A DNA stretch of 64,000 bases from Microcaldota archaeon (GTDB lineage Archaea > Micrarchaeota > Micrarchaeia > Micrarchaeales > Micrarchaeaceae): contig JASHSJ010000031.1 of the NCBI GenBank assembly GCA_030040895.1, positions 1 to 64,000 of the forward strand, in the 5' to 3' direction. Positions 54,200 through 62,302 of the stretch are shown piece by piece (the first letter of the stretch is position 1; each line of letters begins with the position of its first letter). A model generated the notes under the pieces. It ran no database searches. It saw nothing but the letters and a program-made list of their open reading frames with translations, and was not told where the DNA came from. The position numbers were made by a program, and so were the translations under genes.

Positions 54200-54607
54200 A
54201 TGAACCTACAAACCAAGACCCAGTACCTTATGATGAGGTACTCAAGGCTGCTCATATTAGTGTTCACGCTAATGGGCATGGCTGGAATGGTCCTAGGAAC
54301 CGCAGCGGCACAGTCTACGGGCACGAACTCGGCGATTTGTACGATCTACACGATCTACAACGACGTGATAACGATAATATACGTGCTAGGCTTGATGCTG
54401 ATGATCCTGGGCGGAGCACTGTACGCGGGCGCAAACCTGCTACCAGGTAACGTCAAGGGCCAGCTTCAGGGATACGGCATGGGTATGATAATAGGCGGTG
54501 TGATTGGCATCATAATAGCTCTGTTGGCGCCATTCATAATACAGGCCTTCACTGGAACAAACCCAGCGACATACACAGCCGGATTCACAACACAGTTCGG
54601 CTGCTAA
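54200..54607 (+). CDS. Small VirB2/CedA1-like pilin candidate
   Basis: 135 residues, the minimal form of the module family. Residues 14-38 are a signal peptide (LLILVFTLMGMAGMVLGTAAAQ). After a short spacer the module runs from Cys47 to the terminal Cys135: ICTIYTIYND, helix 1 (IIYVLGLMLMILGGALYAGA), basic loop PGNVKG, helix 2 (GMGMIIGGVIGIIIALLAPF), a short polar tail, and the last Cys. Small size, signal peptide, two helices and an inner basic loop are the VirB2/TrbC plan. No class III (type IV pilin) signal is present. Own promoter, strong ribosome site and terminator suggest it is the major subunit of a filament or base. Confidence 0.8.
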   Translation: MNLQTKTQYLMMRYSRLLILVFTLMGMAGMVLGTAAAQSTGTNSAICTIYTIYNDVITIIYVLGLMLMILGGALYAGANLLPGNVKGQLQGYGMGMIIGGVIGIIIALLAPFIIQAFTGTNPATYTAGFTTQFGC

Positions 54608-54634
54608 AGCTGAATGAAGTTGTGAGCATGTGAG

Positions 54635-54680
54635 CGCGTTTCCAGAAATGGAAACCGCATTTTATTTTTTGTTTTCATTT
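54635..54680 (+). terminator. Terminator of the small pilin gene
   Basis: Stem GTTTCC/GGAAAC (extended by flanking GC pairs with one bulge) and loop AGAAAT, followed by ATTTTATTTTTTGTTTTC. Confidence 0.65.
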
Positions 54681-54721
54681 GAACCTTCTTCTCATTTGTA
54701 ATATAATCCAGTTGCACAGCC

Positions 54722-54730
54722 AATTTAAGC
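54722..54730 (+). promoter_or_regulatory. TATA box of the 54.75 kb membrane protein gene
   Basis: AATTTAAGC is centred about 26 bases before the ATG at 54751, predicting a leaderless mRNA. Confidence 0.55.
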
Positions 54731-54750
54731 TTAGCTGGCAATAGTAGTCC

Positions 54751-56337
54751 ATGGCCAAGGCAAGCCCAAGGAACGACTGCCCTTATGCATTCATTCCCAT
54801 AATCATAATACTTATTGGCATAGCCATCGCCCTATTCACGTATTCTGGCCCCCTTATAGCATACGATGATGCAGCCTACTTAACTTACGCCCATCAGATG
54901 CTAATTGGCACGTTCGGCATAGGCGAATCAACATACGCCTATGGATTCATATATCCCGCGACTGTCGCAGCATCAATGTTTTTCGGGATAAGCCAGTATT
55001 CGGCTGCAATACCGCAGTTGGTTGAATATATTGCCATAATGGCCCTGACCTTCCTGATCGCAAGAAGGCTCTATGGGACAAGGATAGCAAACATCTCATT
55101 GTTGTTTGTCGCTACCGCCCCGTTCGTTGTTGCCTACGCGACAAGGGCGTTGCCAGACATGCTGGAAGGCGCGTTGGCAGCACTGGCCATATACGTTTTC
55201 GTAGCCGCCTCGCAATCATCAGAAAACAAGCAGTTGTTGTATCTCGCTGCCGGGGCGATAGCCGCGTTGACAATATATGCGCAGCTTTTATCATCAATCT
55301 TCGTCTTCTTCTTCGCATGCGCAATAATCATACTTTCAGTAAGAATCGACAAGAAGCCGAAAAATAACATATCATTCAACAGAATCAGTGCGCTGTACTT
55401 TCTCCTTGGAGTGGCCATAATGCTGGCAGCCTATCTGATGATATTTTACCTGCAGACTGGCAGCGCGTTGACTCCATACAAGTATTCTGAATTTCAGAGC
55501 GCCAACAGGCCAGGCCTGCTCTACAATGCACTCGAGTTCATACTTGTAATATACGGCTACACAATCAGCGGCTCTTCCCCGCTTGTTGGAGTGGTGTTGC
55601 CGATAGGGCCTATGGCGCTATGGGCCATAGCCGGAATCTTTATAGGATATAAAAAGAGGAACAGAGCGGCCATGATGTTTGCAATAATAGGCCTGGGCTT
55701 CATGCTCTACCTGTTCTTCGGCACAATATCATTGTCAAGCTACATCACCGCGTATGTGGTCACGAGATACTTTATTGTTGTAGCAGCGCCGCTGGCTATA
55801 CTAGCTGCATATTCAATTGTTGTGCTTTCCGATCTGTTTTCTCTCGCATTTTCGAACAAGGTCGGGTATGCGGTATTGTCGGCTTTCATACTTATCACGA
55901 TAGGCTTCAACGCATTTGTGATGACATCAGTATATGCTTACAACTATTCAATATACGCAACAACACAGGTGCTCTCCGCTGCCCTGCAAGGAATACCAGC
56001 GGGCGGTTCAACACCAGCGGTAATTTACGTAGCTGACTGGCTACCGCAGTCATCGCTCACGTGGCTGATTGGTGCATACGGCATTCCCCCATACGAGTCT
56101 TTTCTGTATTTCCTTACCGGCTTCAGCCCTAACGTAGCGATAAAGAGCGTCACGATGACAGTTTGCCCGGGTGCAGCCTCAAACCAGTATCTCCTTGGGA
56201 TGTACGGCAACAATACGCAAAATGTCACGGAATCAATAAACACATGGCTTTCAGGAAGCAATTGCGTGCTGGCACTTGTGGGCAATTACAGTGCCACATC
56301 ATCTTTCGTGCGGGTTTCTCTTTACAGGGTAGATTGA
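54751..56337 (+). CDS. Polytopic GT-C-like membrane glycosyltransferase
   Basis: 528 residues with about ten or more hydrophobic segments. An acidic pair lies in the first outer loop (LIAYDDAAYLTYAHQML), where GT-C enzymes of the PMT/ArnT group hold catalytic Asp/Glu. TRYFIVVAAPLAILAAYSIV is typical of later helices, and a small outer domain with sequons ends the protein. It probably uses a dolichyl-phosphate sugar on the outer membrane face. It sits between the pilin gene and the VirB6-like cluster, so it may glycosylate components of that system, though this is only positional evidence. Confidence 0.75.
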   Translation: MAKASPRNDCPYAFIPIIIILIGIAIALFTYSGPLIAYDDAAYLTYAHQMLIGTFGIGESTYAYGFIYPATVAASMFFGISQYSAAIPQLVEYIAIMALTFLIARRLYGTRIANISLLFVATAPFVVAYATRALPDMLEGALAALAIYVFVAASQSSENKQLLYLAAGAIAALTIYAQLLSSIFVFFFACAIIILSVRIDKKPKNNISFNRISALYFLLGVAIMLAAYLMIFYLQTGSALTPYKYSEFQSANRPGLLYNALEFILVIYGYTISGSSPLVGVVLPIGPMALWAIAGIFIGYKKRNRAAMMFAIIGLGFMLYLFFGTISLSSYITAYVVTRYFIVVAAPLAILAAYSIVVLSDLFSLAFSNKVGYAVLSAFILITIGFNAFVMTSVYAYNYSIYATTQVLSAALQGIPAGGSTPAVIYVADWLPQSSLTWLIGAYGIPPYESFLYFLTGFSPNVAIKSVTMTVCPGAASNQYLLGMYGNNTQNVTESINTWLSGSNCVLALVGNYSATSSFVRVSLYRVD

Positions 56338-56350
56338 TACCCTCAGATAA

Positions 56351-56360
56351 CTTTTTAAAG
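56351..56360 (+). promoter_or_regulatory. TATA box of the 56.4 kb membrane protein gene
   Basis: CTTTTTAAAG predicts a start near 56381, ten bases before the ATG at 56391. This disfavours the TTG at 56373. Confidence 0.5.
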
Positions 56361-56390
56361 ATGAAATGAACATTGGTTAACGATGAGCAA

Positions 56391-57122
56391 ATGGTAAACG
56401 TACTAGAGCATTCTTGGAACTTCTATGTCAAGAACATAAAGATGCTTCTGCTGTTCTCGCTCCCGTTCATAATAGCGTTCCTCATACCAGTGCTGGCTCC
56501 ATTTCCAACGTTCAACGATGCGGGCGGCATATTCCTGAGGCTGGCCAGCACGTCTTCAAACCTCAACATATTCAACACAGCGGTTATAGTATTCTCTGCG
56601 CTGTTCTCGCTCCTGTTTCTGAGCTTCGCAATTGTTGCGATAAACATACTTGTGAAGCATACGAGAACTAGCACGAGAATAGGTACTGAAGTAATGAAGG
56701 GCCTGGAAACGTACACGTCAAAGGTTTTTGGTATACTGCTCCTATATACTGCAATCCTGGCAGCGCTAAGCGGAATGGCGTACTACTACGGCGTGTCTGC
56801 GCTTGCTCCAGCCATAATAGGGCTCATAATAACGCCATTTTTCTTCTACGCACCTGCATCCATTGTCATAGATGAGCGTGGAACCTACAGGGCGATGCAG
56901 CAGAGCTTCAGGCTTTTCATGAACCAGATACAATATCCGATCCTTTGGCTTGTTGTTGCAATAATACTGGTGAGCTTCTTCGACATACTTTTCATATGGA
57001 TTGGTGGGACTACAATATCACGCTATCTTTTGCTTGTCTTCAACGGCCTTTTCATAATGCCGTTCCTCGTTGTACTCCAGAGCCAGAGCTACATGAAGAG
57101 ATTTCCACTTCTCAAACACTGA
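56391..57122 (+). CDS. Six-helix-type membrane protein of unknown function
   Basis: 243 residues from the ATG at 56391. An amphipathic N-terminus (LEHSWNFYVKNIKMLLLF) precedes about six hydrophobic segments. The FFYAPASIVIDERGTYRAMQQSFRLF segment recalls membrane proteins of the glycerophosphodiester-phosphodiesterase-associated/DUF975-like type, in which a similar helix-loop recurs. No catalytic motif, signal peptide or Cys pairs. Separate promoter. Role unknown; a link to the neighbouring pilin/VirB6-like genes is only positional. Confidence 0.72.
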   Translation: MVNVLEHSWNFYVKNIKMLLLFSLPFIIAFLIPVLAPFPTFNDAGGIFLRLASTSSNLNIFNTAVIVFSALFSLLFLSFAIVAINILVKHTRTSTRIGTEVMKGLETYTSKVFGILLLYTAILAALSGMAYYYGVSALAPAIIGLIITPFFFYAPASIVIDERGTYRAMQQSFRLFMNQIQYPILWLVVAIILVSFFDILFIWIGGTTISRYLLLVFNGLFIMPFLVVLQSQSYMKRFPLLKH

Positions 57123-57140
57123 ATTGGAGCATTCCTTTCC

Positions 57141-57150
57141 TTTAAATATT
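57141..57150 (+). promoter_or_regulatory. TATA box of the VirB6-like gene cluster
   Basis: TTTAAATATT is centred about 26 bases before 57171. It is the only clear promoter found ahead of the six tandem, mostly overlapping membrane genes. Confidence 0.6.
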
Positions 57151-57170
57151 TTCTCATCGTTGCATATCTG

Positions 57171-58424
57171 GTGAATATGCGGGGGCGCACCTATGCTATA
57201 GCCGCTGCTCTAGCCGTGCTTGTGCTATTGCAGCTCCTGCCGTACGGCTCAAGCCAGATTACTTTCTACTGCGCGTCTACAGGTACACTTACAGGGTCTA
57301 TAGCCACGTGCATAAACGCAACAATATTCCCGTATGTAGTGGTGGCGCTTCTTTTTTCCTTCCAGCTTGTGGCTTTTACTTATCTCATTGGTGAAGTCAT
57401 AGGCATACCAGCACTCAAGGGATGGTACAGGAACGAGCTCTGGGAGTCTGTCAAAAGCCTGTTAATAGTCGGGCTTCTGCTCTTTGGCATTCTAGTCATG
57501 GGCACCCTGGCCGGTGCTCTGGTATCATCAAATGGCCCTACCGAGGTAAACCTGGGAAACCTTTACACGGCTGCGAACAATTATCTCAACGGGGTAGAGC
57601 AGACCGCACAGGCTTCGTATTATTCCATCATGGGCATAAACGTAGCTGTCGGATATCTCGAGAGCATAAGCCTCACTTATCCGGGATTCATATTCCCATT
57701 ATACATACCACCGTATGAGGTAATAGGCAGCATAGGCACCGGTTCAGGTTTCAACCCGTTCGCCAGCACTATTGTTACCGGCGGGTCGGGTTCCACAATA
57801 ATAACGCAGACGTTCTCGCTGCTGGTAGTGCCTACCTCAATCGTCGTTGCGCTGCAGACCCAGCTAGTTACGTATCTCGCTTACATAGGACTAGGAGTGC
57901 TCCTGCCTATCGGCATTATACTGAGAGCCATACCGTTCCTCAGGTGGATAGGCGGAACTTTCATAGCGCTGGCTATAACTGCCGCATTTATCTATCCTGC
58001 ACTTATAGTGTTTCTGAACCAGACCGTAACAAGCACAGTTCCAAACCTTGCATCGCTAGTCTCCGTAGCCAATCCTGGATCAGATTGCCAGGGATGGTAC
58101 ATACTTGCATGCGGTTTCTTTGCCATAGGAGATGCGCCAGCGTCGCTTCTCTACAGCGGGCTTGGTACTTGCCCCGGGACATATCTTGCCTGCGCCTATT
58201 CTAACGGTTACTCAGCAGGGGAGATAGCATTCTTCGGAGGTGCAAACGGCACGCCAAGCTTCACCCCGATACTCAATGTGCTCATGGATTATGCAATACC
58301 ATTGGGACTGCAGTTCATATTGTTCATACTTGACCTGATAATAGGCGTTACTGTTGCCACAAGCCTTGCCACCGCGCTCGGAGGAAGGATAAGGCTTGGC
58401 ATAGGAAAGTTCAGGGTAGCTTAG
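57171..58424 (+). CDS. VirB6/CedA-like polytopic membrane protein, tandem paralogue 1
   Basis: 417 residues, GTG start (an ATG two codons later is equally possible). A signal-peptide-like N-terminus is followed by about seven hydrophobic segments and two outer loops with Cys. Two motifs recur in all complete members of the cluster. Motif 1 after the first core helix: TYLIGEVIGIPALKGWYRNELWES. Motif 2: GIILRAIPFLRWIGGTFIALA followed by IYPA. The last helix ends in ATSLATALGGRIRLG. Size class, multi-pass topology and proximity to VirB2-like genes recall VirB6/TrbL/CedA channel proteins. Homology is not proven by eye. Confidence 0.8.
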   Translation: MNMRGRTYAIAAALAVLVLLQLLPYGSSQITFYCASTGTLTGSIATCINATIFPYVVVALLFSFQLVAFTYLIGEVIGIPALKGWYRNELWESVKSLLIVGLLLFGILVMGTLAGALVSSNGPTEVNLGNLYTAANNYLNGVEQTAQASYYSIMGINVAVGYLESISLTYPGFIFPLYIPPYEVIGSIGTGSGFNPFASTIVTGGSGSTIITQTFSLLVVPTSIVVALQTQLVTYLAYIGLGVLLPIGIILRAIPFLRWIGGTFIALAITAAFIYPALIVFLNQTVTSTVPNLASLVSVANPGSDCQGWYILACGFFAIGDAPASLLYSGLGTCPGTYLACAYSNGYSAGEIAFFGGANGTPSFTPILNVLMDYAIPLGLQFILFILDLIIGVTVATSLATALGGRIRLGIGKFRVA

Positions 58425-58432
58425 GTGAAATA

Positions 58433-59629
58433 TTGATAAACACTTGCGCACTTTATGCCGGTGTCGGCGGATGGCTAAACATAAATGTCATAGTGCTTCT
58501 CGCAACCGCTGCCGCTATAGCGCTTGTCTTCATGCTTGGCAGGTTCCTGCCGGATCGCGCGAAGGGAAGGATCACCGGAATAATAAGGTCGGAGATAAGC
58601 CAGCTGGTCATAAGCTGCATAGTGCTAGCAGCCCTTGTGGGATTGTCATCTACTGCGTGCAGCGCAGTCAACGCCGTGGCCACCAACCTCCAGCAGTATC
58701 CATCTGCAACGCAATACCAAGCGGGGCCAGTTCCGTGTCCTGCCAATATAATAAGCATTCCGCCAAGCGACCCGTTCACTTATACTGAGACCTATCTGTC
58801 GACGCTCGGATTCGGCCTTGGCCCATCATTGGCTTCCGAAATATTCAGCGTTTCATATGACTTCGGACTGGACTCTGCGGAGGCAACGGTGCGCAGCCAG
58901 ATACTGAACCTAATTCCTACCGCAGGAATTCAGGGGCCCTTCGGCCTGTCATTTCCTATAGGATATAATCTCGGATCTGCGTTCAGCAAAGTGTCGGCAG
59001 ACCTGCTCGATGTGCTGCTGCCGCTCGTGCTGTCGTCCATAGCCGTGGCAGACGTCCAGTATATAGCACTGATAGGAATACAGGCGCTCGCATTCACGAT
59101 ACTGCTGCCTGTCGCGCTTGCAATGAGATCCGCGGCATTCATGGGCCCAGGGCTGCGTGTAGCAGCGAACAGCCTGCTCGCACTTGCTATTGCTGCATAC
59201 ATGATATACCCGATGACCGTTGCGTTCGACCACTACGCGCTGAGCTGGATGTTCACGCAGTGTTCGGGCGGCCAGGGCGCATCTACCTGCAATCCATCTG
59301 CCACGTATTTGTGCACAAGCTATAATTCTGGCGTTAACTTCAACCAGATAGGCAACCTGGTGTCAACGTATTGGGACCAGCTTAACGTACCCATAATAGG
59401 GAACGTTGGCGGGGTGGTGATAAATGCCGGAGCCAACTACCTGTTCGCCGATGCCAGCTCCAGCGCATCAGCAATGACTGTCCTGATAGTTTCGGTATCC
59501 GAATATCTTTTCACAACTGTGCTCATGTTCGTGCTTAATCTGCTGATAACCGTGGGCTTCGCGATGAGCCTTTCCAGGGCACTGTCAAGCGGTACTGAGG
59601 GCGCGGCCTCGTTCTGGAGTAGCATATGA
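58433..59629 (+). CDS. VirB6/CedA-like polytopic membrane protein, tandem paralogue 2
   Basis: 398 residues. The TTG start at 58433 is supported by AGGTGA five to ten bases upstream. No cleavable signal is obvious; the first helix begins near residue 17. Motif 1 is VFMLGRFLPDRAKGRITGIIRSEISQ, motif 2 is the divergent ALAMRSAAFMGPGLRVAANSLLALA with MIYPM. A large outer loop (about 75-180) and a second Cys-containing loop (CSGGQGASTCNPSATYLC) lie between helices. The C-terminus ends TVGFAMSLSRALSSGTEG, matching the SxxLG end of its paralogues. Eight bases separate it from paralogue 1, and it overlaps paralogue 3 (ATGA). Confidence 0.8.
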   Translation: MINTCALYAGVGGWLNINVIVLLATAAAIALVFMLGRFLPDRAKGRITGIIRSEISQLVISCIVLAALVGLSSTACSAVNAVATNLQQYPSATQYQAGPVPCPANIISIPPSDPFTYTETYLSTLGFGLGPSLASEIFSVSYDFGLDSAEATVRSQILNLIPTAGIQGPFGLSFPIGYNLGSAFSKVSADLLDVLLPLVLSSIAVADVQYIALIGIQALAFTILLPVALAMRSAAFMGPGLRVAANSLLALAIAAYMIYPMTVAFDHYALSWMFTQCSGGQGASTCNPSATYLCTSYNSGVNFNQIGNLVSTYWDQLNVPIIGNVGGVVINAGANYLFADASSSASAMTVLIVSVSEYLFTTVLMFVLNLLITVGFAMSLSRALSSGTEGAASFWSSI

Positions 59630-61137
59630 TGATAAAAATGACTAGCATATCGGCGCTCGGGATCCTGTTGCAGCTGCCGTCATTCCCATACGTGCAGCTG
59701 AATCTTTTCAACCTGATAGTGCTGGTACTGCTTGTCGACGGCAGCATAGTTGCAGTTTGGTACATCATAGGCGCGATACTGGGCAACGGCAGGATCAAGT
59801 CATCCGCGCGCGGCGAATTCGAGCAGTTTGCCGGAACCGTGATAATGCTTGCCATAGTAATGGGCGTGATACTGTTCGTAGGATATACATATTATTCGGC
59901 GCTCAACCAGACCAGCCAGTATCCGACCTCAGTGCCAACAATACTTTCAATAGGCAGCATAAGGAATTCGTACTGCGTTCCGCTGAGCACGAGTGCCTAT
60001 TCATTCATATACGCGATGGTGCAGCCGATGTGCGCTGGGGTAATAGACCCGCTGTTCAACAATGCCGGTCCGCCTCCAGATCCCACTCTATATACTGACC
60101 TGCCCCTTGCAAACGCAGGCATAGTGACGGCAAGCCTTGCGCAGCAGGTAGCAGACAATCTGAACTCGACTTTCATAGTAGATTCATACCTCCAGTTCCT
60201 CTCCAGGCTTACTCCGAACGCGGCGCTGTGTTTCCAGCTGACTCCTCCAGATACTGATGGATGTTTCGGGGCCCCTGGACCGCCCTTCACATTCAAGATC
60301 CTGGTCAGCGGTCAGCCGCTTTCCGGACTTCAGATGATAACGCAGTCGCTCACCACGTTCTCCACCATAACATACACCTCGATGGTGATGTTCATAGTGG
60401 AGCTGATGTTCACGCTCATATTCCTGTATACGTGGCCATATCTGGTCTTTTTCGGATTTGCGTTGCGCGCAACTCCGTACACAAGAAAAGTCGGTGGCCT
60501 TCTCATAGCAGTGGGGCTAGGAGGCGTGCTCTTCTATCCTACGGTTTTTTCCATGGAATATCTTGCCGCTTACAACAGCGCCCTCACCGCAGGATTTTAT
60601 CCGCAGAGCGGAATAACTTTCTGCAACAATGGCTCATATACATATTATGAGAACTTCTTCCAGCTGCCAAGTGTCTCTGGGATAGCACAGGATTGCGGCT
60701 GCTGGCCCAAGTTCGGCCTGCTCGCAACGGAATCCATAGAGGCTACCCTCGTATCCAGCCCCGGATACGTGGCTTTCGCTTTTTACGATGGCTTTGCAAA
60801 GGCGCTCTTGAGCATAATCTATGACATATTCGTAAAGCATAGTACGAGCTCGTTGGCGCAGCAGCTGGCAAGCGACCTGCAGCAGGAGGTCTCCGGTCCA
60901 TTCTCGTACCAGAACATGTTCCAGTTTCTGGGATCGTTCGGCTCGTGCGGGCCAGAGACACCGCAGAGCGGAGGCGAGGGCATGCTGTTCGGAATGCTTG
61001 AAGTATATGGCATAATAGGAGTTTCATCATACTTTCTGCCGGTACTCAACACGCTGATCGCGCTATCCGCTATACGCGGACTGTCAGGGATACTAGGAGG
61101 GGATACCAGCCTAGCTGGCCTTTCGAGGATAATATAG
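59626..61137 (+). CDS. VirB6/CedA-like polytopic membrane protein, tandem paralogue 3 (largest)
   Basis: 503 residues, start overlapping the preceding stop (ATGATGA). The first core helix (FNLIVLVLLVDGSIVAVWYIIGAIL) leads into motif 1 (GRIKSSARGEFEQFAG). A long outer loop of about 150 residues with Cys follows. Motif 2 is GFALRATPYTRKVGGLLIAVGLGGVLFYPT. A second large outer region has a DCGCWPKFG Cys cluster. The C-terminal helix ends ALSAIRGLSGILGG. About six to seven helices. The enlarged outer loops resemble extended VirB6 proteins. No signal peptide is evident. Confidence 0.8.
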   Translation: MMIKMTSISALGILLQLPSFPYVQLNLFNLIVLVLLVDGSIVAVWYIIGAILGNGRIKSSARGEFEQFAGTVIMLAIVMGVILFVGYTYYSALNQTSQYPTSVPTILSIGSIRNSYCVPLSTSAYSFIYAMVQPMCAGVIDPLFNNAGPPPDPTLYTDLPLANAGIVTASLAQQVADNLNSTFIVDSYLQFLSRLTPNAALCFQLTPPDTDGCFGAPGPPFTFKILVSGQPLSGLQMITQSLTTFSTITYTSMVMFIVELMFTLIFLYTWPYLVFFGFALRATPYTRKVGGLLIAVGLGGVLFYPTVFSMEYLAAYNSALTAGFYPQSGITFCNNGSYTYYENFFQLPSVSGIAQDCGCWPKFGLLATESIEATLVSSPGYVAFAFYDGFAKALLSIIYDIFVKHSTSSLAQQLASDLQQEVSGPFSYQNMFQFLGSFGSCGPETPQSGGEGMLFGMLEVYGIIGVSSYFLPVLNTLIALSAIRGLSGILGGDTSLAGLSRII

Positions 61138-61144
61138 TGAACTT

Positions 61145-62302
61145 ATGAAAACGCTGAAAAAGAGGGCATTCTGCATCATATCGCTAGCCGCGCTTGCTGC
61201 CACTGCCCTGCTACTTGTGATTCCGAATACTGGTGCACAGGGCGGATCAAACGTATTTGCAGACTCAAACATATGCCACCTAGGGCTGGGCTCCAACATA
61301 TTCGGCACAATCGGCTCTGCAACCCCGCTCAACAGCATGGTTGAAGATTCCTTGCTGATCGTGCTGTTCCTTGTCAACATAGCGGTGATAGCATACATAC
61401 TGGGCAATGCTTTCAGGATAAGGAGCCTCGCGAACTTCGGCAGGGCGGAGATGGGAGAGGCCGTAATAACAATCGTAATAGTCGCGGTTTTCCTTGGCAC
61501 GTTCCAAGGCATAACTTTCAATCCGATATTCAACAACCAGGCGCTTGCGCCATCGAGCAATTTCTTCGCCCCCACCCCGTCTGCGGTGCAGCCCAGCACC
61601 TTCCTGGTCGACTGCAACATGCTGGTAGCAGCATCAGGAGTCGCATTCAACAACGCCTTCGGCGTTCTGGCGTTCCAGGACTTTGACGAGCTGGTGCAAT
61701 CGTTCAGCTACTCTATAAACTTCGGAGGCGGAACCCTCGGATACAGCGCGTCGCCGTACGCCGGGCTGTCTGGAGCGATATTCGCTATAGACCAGGTTTC
61801 AAATATAGCATTTGTGCTTGTCGCATTCCCGCTTGCTGTGGCCGGCCTTCTCTGGATATTCTTTGCATTTTTCCCGATATTTTTCTACATAGGATTGGTC
61901 ATGAGGGCCTTTCCTTGGACTAGGGCTGCGGGCGCGTCTTTTCTAGGCATATTCCTGGGATTCTATTTGATGTTTCCAGCATTATTGTTCCTGCTGCTCT
62001 CCGGGCTGGGGCAAACCGCAATAAACCCATACGGATACAGCGCAATACAAACGATCTCATACGTCAATCCGATCGATATACTGGGCCTTGGAGTATCATA
62101 CCTACTGGGAGACCAGGCGCTGCTGCAGTTCATAGGAATAAGCAACGGATTCGGCGGCCAGGGCGAGATATCACAGTTATTTTTCATACTTGTCGCGGTG
62201 CTGCTTTCATTCATCATATCGTTTGACTTTATGGAAGCTATAAGCAACCTGCTCGGAGCACCGAGCCTGCGCGCAGATAACACGCTTAGAAGGGTAATAT
62301 GA
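61145..62302 (+). CDS. VirB6/CedA-like polytopic membrane protein, tandem paralogue 4
   Basis: 385 residues with a signal peptide (RAFCIISLAALAATALLLVIPNTGA) and a Cys in the short N-terminal outer segment. Motif 1 is AYILGNAFRIRSLANFGRAEMGEA, motif 2 is GLVMRAFPWTRAAGASFLGIFLGFYLMFPA. About seven hydrophobic segments. The C-terminal helix ends FMEAISNLLGAPSLR. It starts seven bases after paralogue 3 and overlaps paralogue 5 (ATGA). It is closest in motif 1 to the truncated paralogue 6 (RLRNFGIGEIYEA). Confidence 0.8.
   Translation: MKTLKKRAFCIISLAALAATALLLVIPNTGAQGGSNVFADSNICHLGLGSNIFGTIGSATPLNSMVEDSLLIVLFLVNIAVIAYILGNAFRIRSLANFGRAEMGEAVITIVIVAVFLGTFQGITFNPIFNNQALAPSSNFFAPTPSAVQPSTFLVDCNMLVAASGVAFNNAFGVLAFQDFDELVQSFSYSINFGGGTLGYSASPYAGLSGAIFAIDQVSNIAFVLVAFPLAVAGLLWIFFAFFPIFFYIGLVMRAFPWTRAAGASFLGIFLGFYLMFPALLFLLLSGLGQTAINPYGYSAIQTISYVNPIDILGLGVSYLLGDQALLQFIGISNGFGGQGEISQLFFILVAVLLSFIISFDFMEAISNLLGAPSLRADNTLRRVI

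Noticed and set aside
54200-54607. Type IV pilin or archaellin
   Set aside because: There is no class III signal (charged residues plus G/A before a single N-terminal helix). The signal is of ordinary secretory type and two core helices follow.
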